Source of the DNA: JANOQP01 sp044227705
GTDB lineage: Bacteria > Bacteroidota > Bacteroidia > Chitinophagales > Saprospiraceae
Assembly (NCBI GenBank): GCA_044227705.1
Contig: JBGAWE010000037.1
Span: 1-26,488 of the forward strand
Length of the DNA stretch: 26,488 nucleotides
Direction of reading: 5' to 3'
A program made the translations under genes and the position numbers. Below are positions 16,401 through 25,400 of this stretch, in pieces (the first letter of the stretch is position 1; each line of letters begins with the position of its first letter). The notes beneath the pieces are model-generated. The model was not told the DNA's origin, did not search any database, and saw only the letters and a list, made by a program, of their open reading frames with translations.

Positions 16401-19400
16401 GCCGTGATTGTCCCGTTCACCGACAACAGGTAAAGTTTCTGGAAGCCCGTCGGCACGTTCCCGCCCTGCGGCGTTCCCGAGACCGTCGCCGTTCCAGCGG
16501 CCGAAAGCTCGACCGGGTTCTGCGACGGCACGAGGATGCCCGCGTTCGCCCCGCAACCGGGCGGAACGATGGTGCAGCCGTTCACGACGAGCGTCGCGCC
16601 GACGGCGTCGAGCGAGAAGCACTTTCCATTCAAGCTGGTGGAAATCCCGCTCAACGTCTGCCCGACGGCGGCCGCGATGTTCAAATCGGCCGGGTCAAAG
16701 ACGAGGGTGTGGATGGCGTAGTTGCCAGTCGAATTCACCAAGAAGCTGGGCGAGGCAGAGGTCGCCGTCACCACGCCGTTTTTCACCAATAGATACGCGA
16801 CCTGCGAACCGGCCGGAACCGTCGCCGCTGTTCCAATGATGGCCGAGATGTTGATGGGCGTTGCGTCGAAGCAAGGCGGCGCGACCGCTACCAGCGAACC
16901 GGCCGCCGCCGTGCAACCGCCCGTCGTGCAAGCCTGAATGTTGAACGCCGCGCCGACGAGGTCGATGGCGAAGCATTTTCCGGCCAAGCTGCTGACCAAC
17001 TGGCCGGTCGTCGTGACCGTCGGGTTGATGAGCGCAGCGAGGTTCACGCTGTCCGGGTTGACCACAATCGTGTGGACGGAATAGGCTCCCGTCGCCGAGA
17101 CCGAGAAGGTCGGGGTGGCAGAAACAGCCAAAACCACCCCGTTTTTCACCAAAAGGAAGGTGTTTTGGAACGTCGCCGGGTGGACGGGCTGCGTGACGAA
17201 CTCGGCCGCGATGCTCGCCGAGCCGCCCGCCGGGAGGCACGGAACCGGCTGCACCGCTTTCAAAGTGCCAGCCGAGACTTGGCAGCTCGGGTTAGAGCCG
17301 CCGCAGCCCGTCGTGTCGTTCGTCACGACGATGCCGGAGACGATGCCCGTGCAGCCGAGCGCGTCACTGACCGTCACCTGATAGGTTCCGGCGTGGAGGT
17401 CGGTGCGGACGGCGGGCGAGGTGGCAGGCGCGAGGTCGTTCCAGACGAAATCGAACTGCGTCCCGTTGCCGCCGACGGGGAAGATGGTCACCTTCCCAAG
17501 CTGGCCGAAACAGCCCTCCGGCGTCATCTGATAAGTCCCGGAAATCGCGTCCGGCTGGCTGACGACGAACGAGTCAATCGCCGCGAGGCAGTCGTGCGGG
17601 TCGAACACCTTTATATAATAGGTGCCCGCCGCGAGCTGGTTGATGTTCTGGTCAACGCCTTGCAGGTCCTGCACCTTGATGTTCGGCAGGAAGCTCGGCG
17701 TGGTCACTGTTTGCACGTTCACCGAGCCGAAGCCGCCTTGGCAGGTCGGGTCAATCACCGTCTTCGTGATGGTCGCTGTCGGGTCGACATTGACAATCGT
17801 GACCGTCGTCGAGGCCTGGCAGCCCCAGGTTTGGTCAATCACGTTGACCGGCTGCGTCCCCGCCGAGAAGCCAGAATAGGTCGGGTCGGACGTGCCCCAC
17901 GAGAACAGGTAGTTGCCCGAACCGCCGGTGACGACCATCGTCGCCGAGCCGTTGGCGAGGCCGCAGAAGCTCGTCGTGACGTTCGTGGCCGTCATTTCCA
18001 ATGGGTTCGCCGTCGGCACGACGACCGGGATGATGTTCGAGCAACCCGAGCCGTCGGTCACGATAACAGAGTAAGTTCGCGCCAAAAGGCCGGTTTTCTC
18101 GTTGCCGAACTCGCCGAAGTCCCATGCATAGGTCAGCCCGGTCGCGGGGAGGATGGTCGCCGCGCCGTTCGTCAGCAGGCAGGTCGCCGGGGTGATGGAG
18201 ACGCTCGTCGGTTGCGGCCCGTCGGTGTTGCCGACGACGACGGTGACGTTCGTCGCGCAGCCCGGCGTGCCCGGATCGGTGACGGTGCAGTTGTAAATCC
18301 CGGAGAACAGCCCCGTGGCGTGGTTGCCGACGGCCGTCACGCCGCCCTGCCATTGGAACGTCCACGGGAAGCCGGTCGCCATGACGATGGTCGCCTCGCC
18401 CGTCGCTTGGTTGCACTGGGCGTTAACGACAAGGACGGTGTCGACGACCGGCGGGCAGTCGCCGAGCTTCGCGCAGGTTTTGACGATACAAGCGGGGACG
18501 TCGGTGGCGATGTCGCCACAAATCGCGCCGGTCGGGAGGAACAGGGAATTCAAGCCAAGCACCGTCGTGACGGTGAGGAGTGTTTGTTGCAAATTCATCT
18601 TCGCTGGGTCGTAGACAATCGGATGGACATGATAAGTTTTGGCCTCGCTCACAACAAATGAAGGCGTGTTTGCGACTTGCTCGACCACGAGGTCGGCACC
18701 CGAACTTAAGACGTATTGGATTACAAAACCGGCAGGAACGACCGCTGTGCCGTCCGGGACGGCCACGATTTGAGCGCTCTGATTATCCAAGCACAGCGTG
18801 TCGGCAGCGGCGAAGTTAACCGAGCCAGCAGCAACCGAGCATTGCGCGAAACAGGTATTTCCCACCGCGACGGCTTGGTTGACGGCCGTGCAGCCCTTCG
18901 AGTCGGTCGCGGTGACGGCGTAGATGCCGGCGTCGACGGCCGGGCGAGCGGCTCCATCGTCTGATCCGGGTAGGTCGAACCAGTCGAATTTGTAGGCCGC
19001 CGTGCCGCCCTTCGCCGTCAGCGAGATGCTGCCTTGTGCCGCGCAGGTCTGGTCGGTCGTGGTGATTTCCAGTTCGAGCGGCTTCGGTTCGATGACCTCG
19101 AATTGCTTTTGGGAAATCAGGCAGCCGTTCGCGTCAAAGATGACGACGGCGTGGAAACCTGGCTTCAAGTTCCCGTTCACCGCCTCCAAACCGCTGGCGA
19201 AGTCGATGATTTTCACCAACGACGGCTTTTTGAACGAGTTGGAATAGGTCACGTCGAACGTGGCGTTCCCGTCGCCCGAACCGGCGCAGCTCGTCGAAAT
19301 CTTCGAGGCGAGGTTCTTGATGGAGGCCGAGCCGCCCGCCGCGTCGGTCACGACGAAGTTGGCGACGGCCGTGCAGCCCGTTTGGTTGTCGGTCACGGTC

Positions 19401-22400
19401 GCCGAGTAGCCGCCGGATTTGATGTCCGTCCGGGTTTTCAGCGTCGAGCCGTCCGACCACAGGAACTTGTAATCGCCACTGCCGCCGTCGGCCTGCAGTT
19501 CGACGATGCCGTCGCTCTGCCCGCAGTTCGGGTTTTGCTGGACGAAGGGCGACACGAACAGCGAGCCGGAAATCTTCCCAATCGTCACCTTAATAATGGA
19601 GGCGCAAGAGGTCGTCGCGTCCGTCGCCGTCACGAAGTAATCGCCCGCCGCGAGGTCGGTGCGCGTGTCGGTCTTCTGCCCGTCGGGCCACGCGAACTCG
19701 AGGCCGCTCGGCGAGAGGTACGCCTGGCCGTCGGCCGCCGCGCAGTTCGCCGGGATTTCGAGGACGGTCGGTTGCGGCCCGTCGATGTTTCCGACGACGA
19801 CTTTGATGGTCGTGTCGCAGTTCGTCCCGTGCCACGCCATCGTGATTTCATAAAGGCCGGCCGGGATGTTCATGGTCGACGAGCTGTCGGCGGAGAAGAG
19901 GCCGAGCTTCGGTTTCCATGTGAAATCGACGCCGTCGTTGCCGCCGACCACGTTCAGGGCAATCATGCCCGTCGAGTCGCCGCACTTTGCTTTTTCAATC
20001 GAAAGCCCGGCCAAAACCGGCGGAATGCAGGCCGTGCACGAGTTTCCGATGTTGAAATTGGCGTTCGCCGAGCAGCCGTTCGCGTCGGTCACGGTGACGG
20101 CATAGGCACCCGTCACCAGCCCGATGCGGTCAATCGGCTGAATCGAGGCCGAGCCGAGGTCGCTCCATTTTGCCGAGACCGGGGCCGTGCCGCCCGTGAT
20201 GGTCAAGTCGATTTGACCGCCGTTGACGCAGGTCACGTCCTCGACCGCCGCCCCGATTTCGATGGGTTGAACACCCAAAATCGAGAAGCAGGCCGAGCCG
20301 CTGACGCAGTTGTTGCCGTCGTAGACCAGCACGCAGTAGTCGCCCGCCGCCAGTTGGCCGTTGGTGAAGGTGTTGCCGCCCGCGTCCTCGATTTTCACCG
20401 AGGAAGGCTGCACAAATCCCGCCCCGTAGCTCACGGAGAACTCCACCTTCCCCGTCGGCGAACCCGCGCAAGTCAGGTTTTTCACCGAGGAAATCGTCAC
20501 CGTCGCCGCCCCGTTCGAGTTGGCGATGGCGAACGAGACCGTGTCCGCACAGCCGCCCGCGCCCGTAATCGTCACCGACTGAACGCCCGCCTCGAGGTCG
20601 TTGGCCGTGTTCGTCGTCGAGGCCGAGCCGCTCCACGAATAGGTCAGGCCGGTCAAACCCGTCGCGTCAATGGTCGCCGTGCCGTTCGCCTGGCCGCAGG
20701 CCGGGAGGGTGTTGACGGTGAAATTGGCCGTCAGCTTGTTGTTCGTCGGGATGTTCACCTCGAACAGGTTGACGCAGCCAGTCGCCGGGTCGGTCACACT
20801 GACGACGTGCAGCCCGCCCATCAGGTCGGTGCGCGACTTGCCGGTTTTGCCGTCGTCCCACAGGTAGGTGAAGTTGTTCGGGGCGAGCGTCGCCTTGCCG
20901 TTCGGCACGCCGCAGTCGGCCATCGCAGAGGAGACGAGCGTCGCCTGCGGCCCGTCGACGTTGCCGATGACCACCGTCACGACCGTCGCGCAAGTGTCGC
21001 CGCCGACCGTCACCGTCACCGCGTAGGCGCCGGCTGCGAGCTTGTCCTCGATGCGGTGCGTCATGCCCGGCTGGCCCCAGCTGAACTGGAAGTCGTTCGG
21101 GTTGCCGACGAGGTTGATTTCGGCGTAGCCGTTCTGCTGGCCGCAGGTCGCGTCCTTCGTCACCACGCCCGTGACCTGCGGTTTGGCGCAAGCCGTCGGG
21201 GTGCAGTTGTTGACCGTGATGGCCACGCCCGTCATGTCGATGTCGGCGCAAATCGAGCCGCCGCCGCCGATGAACTGGCTGTTGAGCTGATAGGCCGTCG
21301 TCGTGCCGAGGACGATGCTGTTGATGTCGAACGTCGCCGGGTCGTAGACCAAAGTCTGCACGATGTAGTCGCCCGCCGTCGTCACCGTGAAGCTCGGGCT
21401 GGGGTGAGAGGCCGTGACGACCATCCCCGGCAGCTTCGACAGCAGGCAGACCGAGACCCAGCCGCCCGGCAGGTTCACGCCCTGCGGCGAGACCGAAATC
21501 GAGGCCGAGCCGTTCACCAGACAAACGACCGGAGTCGTGGTCGTCGCCGAGCCAGCGTCAGCCGGGCAGGCGCATTCGTCGGCGATGACGACTGGGCCGA
21601 TGGCAGCCGTGCAACCGTTTTTGTCGGTGATCACGGCCGAATAGCTGCCCGGATTGAGGTTCGAGCGCGTCGCCGGTTGGTTCGGCTGTGCGCCGAGGTC
21701 GGCCCATTTCACCGAGTAGCCGCCCGAAATCGGGGTGCCGCCGCTGATGTTCAGCGTGATGGAGCCGCCCGCCGAGCAGGTCTTGTTCGATTTGAGAACA
21801 TCGACCGTCAAAGCCTTCGGCATCACGACCACGAACGGTTTGATGGCCGCGATGCAGCCCGTCGCATCGCTCACCTCGATGGAGTACTTGCCCGGTTCGA
21901 GCTGGTTGTTGACCGCCACGACGTGGTTTTGGTCAAAAATCTGGATGGATTCGGGTTTGAGGAAGCCCGCCGCTGTCGTCACGGTGAAATCAACTTTGCC
22001 GTCGAGGATGCCCACACAACTCGTCGAAACAGTATCCGCCGACAGCGAAACCGTCGCGTCTGCCGCGATTTCGTTCTCCAAAATGAACGACATCGGATGG
22101 ACGCAGCCCGTCAAGTTGTCTGTGATGGTCACGTCGTAGGTGCCAGCGGTCAGGTTGTCCTGCGAGCCTGCGCTCCCCCACCCTGCGAACGAATAGCTAC
22201 CCGAGCCGCCGTCGACCGCGATGGTCGCCGCGCCGTTCGCCTGTCCGCAGGTCGGCTTCGTGATGTCGATGAGCGAGGCCGTCAGCGGGTTGTCCTCGCC
22301 GACCGTCACTTCGATGACTTGATAGCAGTTGGTCGCCGCGTCCGTCGCCGTGACAAAATAGGTCTGCGCCTTCAGGTTCGTCCGGCTGAAGCCGAAGCTG

Positions 22401-25400
22401 CCGTCGCTCCAGACATAGGTCAGGTTGCTCGGCGAGAGCGTCACCACGCCGTCGGAGGCCGCGCAGGTCGCTGGTTTGTTGGTCAAAACCGTCGCTGTCG
22501 GCCCGTCGATGTTCTCGATGATGAAGGTCGAGACGGTCTTGCAGCTCGGGTTGCCCTGCTGGCTGACGGTGACGCTGTAGGCGCCCGCCGGGAGCGAGGT
22601 CCGCCCGTTGCCTGCCGAATTCGCCGAGCCGACATTGGGCGACCACGCGAAATTGAGGCCGCCTGTGCCGCCTGCGATGTTGAGCGTGGCCGAGCCGTTC
22701 GCATCGCCGCAGGTCGATTTTTGAATCGTGATGTTCGATACGACCGGCTCCGTGCAGGCCGTCGTGCAGTCTTTCACCAAGAAGGTCGCGCCGTCAACGT
22801 CGACCGCCGCGCAGATGCCGCCGCCGCCCTGGATGAGCATGGCGGTGAGTTGATAGATGGTCGAAACCGTGTTGCCCAACTGGCTGACAGTCAGCGTGTT
22901 CGGGTTGAAAATCAATTGGTGGACGGCATAGCTGCCCGCCCCGTTGACCGTGAAATTGGGCGACGACGGCTGCACCGAAACAATGTCGAGGCCGTTGCCG
23001 CTCGTCAAAATCCAAGCCGTCTGGAAGCCCGGTGGGATGCTCGCCGCGCCGCCAATTGTCGGCACGAGGAATGCCGCTCCGTTTGCATCCAAACAAACCG
23101 GTGACGCGCTGCCCGAGACCGTCCCGACGGCCGCCGAGCAGCCGCACTGGTCGCCGACCACGAGGCTGTCGAGGGCCGCCGCGCAGCCCTTCGTGTCCGT
23201 GGCCGTCACTGAGTAGTAGCCGGGCGTTAGGTTCGAGCGGTCTTTCGGGTTGCTCGGCCCGGACTGGTCGGCCCAGTCGAAGGTGAAGCTGCCCGAGCCG
23301 CCAGAGGCCGTCAGCTTGATGCTGCCCGCCGTCGCGCAGGTGACGTTCGCCACCGCCGCCGCAACCTGAATCTTGTCGGGTTCGACGACCGTGAAGCACG
23401 ATTGACCAACGATGCAGTTGTTCCCGTCCTTCACGACGAGGCAGTAGCTGCCCGGCGCTAGGTCGCCGTTGAATGCCTTTTGCCCGTTCGAGCGGACGAT
23501 TTGGATGTCAGCCGGGCTGACGAAATCGGGCGAGTAGGTGATGTTGTAGACGAGGTTTCCGTCCTTCTCGCCATAGCAGGAGGTCGAAACTTCGGTCGGC
23601 GCACTGACCGTCGCTGTCCCGAGGTTGGTCGGCAAGGTGAACGCCTCGAACTGGGAACAGCCGTTCTGCGTGTCGATGATGTTGACGGTGTAGGTCCCCG
23701 CCGCGAGGTTGTTCACCACAGAATCAACCAGCCCGTTGACAAAATACTGGTAGAAACCGCTGCCGCCGAAGACGTGGATTTGCACCGAGCCATTCGACAG
23801 GCCGCACTCGGGCAGCGCGAGCGGCTCGACCGCTATGTCGAGCGGGTTCTGCTTTTTGATTTCCACCGAAATCACGTCCGGGCAGTCGGGCGCGGCCGGG
23901 TTCGTCACGACGACCTCGTAAATGCCGGCCTGCAAGTCGTTGCGCTCGGCGGCGATTTTGTCGTCGAGCGTCCACTTGTACTCCCAGTTCGCCGGGTAGA
24001 GTTTAACGCCTCCGTCGAAGTTGGTGCAGGTCGCCTTCGTCGTCACGACGGAGTCGATGGTCGGCCCGTCGATGTTGCCGACGGTCGCGTTGACCGTCGT
24101 CTGGCAGTCGGGCGAGAGCGGGAAGATCACGCGGACGAGGTATTGCCCGGCGGGCAGGTTCGTGTGCTTGTTGTTCGCCGCATTGGCCGTACCGGTCGCC
24201 GGAATCCACAGGTAATCGTAGAAATCCGGGGCGTAGGCGGTCAAAATCTCAATCGAGCCATTGGCGTTGCCGCAGGTCGCCTTCACAATGTTCTGTCCGG
24301 TGATGGCGGGCGGGTCGCACTTGCATTTTTTGTCAATCGTCACTGAGAGCGTCGACGTGCAACCGCCCGCGTCGTTGACGGTGACGACATAGGTGCCGCT
24401 CGCCAGCGAGTCGCGCGTGCTTCCCACGAAGCCGTCGGGCCAGGTGAAATTGAGCGACGACGGCGAGAGGATGGCCTTGCCGTTGTGCAGTTCGCAGTTG
24501 TCGAAGATGGCCTGCGCGACCGTCGCCGTCGCCCCCGTCGAGACTGTGAAGAGGCTGCCGGGCAGCTCGAGGTCGCCGCATTTCGTCCCGCCGCCGGGGA
24601 TGAATTGGGCGAACAAATTCGGGATGGTCGACACCCCGAGCTGGATGGCCTGCGCCGGGTCGAAGTTGCCCGGGTTGTAGACCAACAGGTGGATGCTGTA
24701 GTCGCCCGCCGCCGTCACCGGGAAGGTCGATTGCGTGGCCGAGACGGCGGTGATGAGGCCGGTTCGGGCGAGAATCCACATCTTTTGGAAGCCCGCGGGC
24801 ACGACGTCGTTGCCGTCCGGCGTGGCCGTGATGCTGGCCGAACCGGCGAGGCAAATTGTGTTGTCGAGCGGCTGCGAGGTGCCCGCGTCCGCCGAGCAGG
24901 CCGGGTTGACGCATCCGTTCTCGACGATGATGTTGGAAATGACCTGCTGGCAGCCGCCCGGTCCACTGATGGTGACGCTGTACGCGCCCGGCCCGAGGTT
25001 CGACCGGTTCTGCGGGTCGTTGGACCCAGAGAGGTCGGCCCAATCGAACGAGTAGGCCCCAACAACCGGGATGGTCAAATCAATCGAGCCTTGCGACGAG
25101 CAGCTCGTCGGCGTGGGCGAAGCCGTGATTCCATATCCGTCGATGACCGCGACGGCGACGGTGTCGCTCGCCGTGCAGCCGCCAGCCGAGGTTCCGGTTA
25201 GGATGTAATCACCTGATTGCGAGGCAGTTACGGCCGTCAGTGTGATGTTCGTCGTGAACGCCGTGAAGCCGCCCGGCCCGCTCCACGCGAACTGGTTGGC
25301 CACCCCGCCGCCGGTCAGGAAGACGTTTTGACCGGCGCAGGCAGTCTTGTCGAGACCGGCGGAGACGGAGGCCGGTTGTTTCAGTTGCACGTTGACCTGC

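Noticed and set aside
13515..24324. Regularly spaced repeats as a CRISPR or satellite array
   Set aside because: The periodicity is in the protein (spacings divisible by three, diverged DNA), with no short identical repeats separated by unique spacers.
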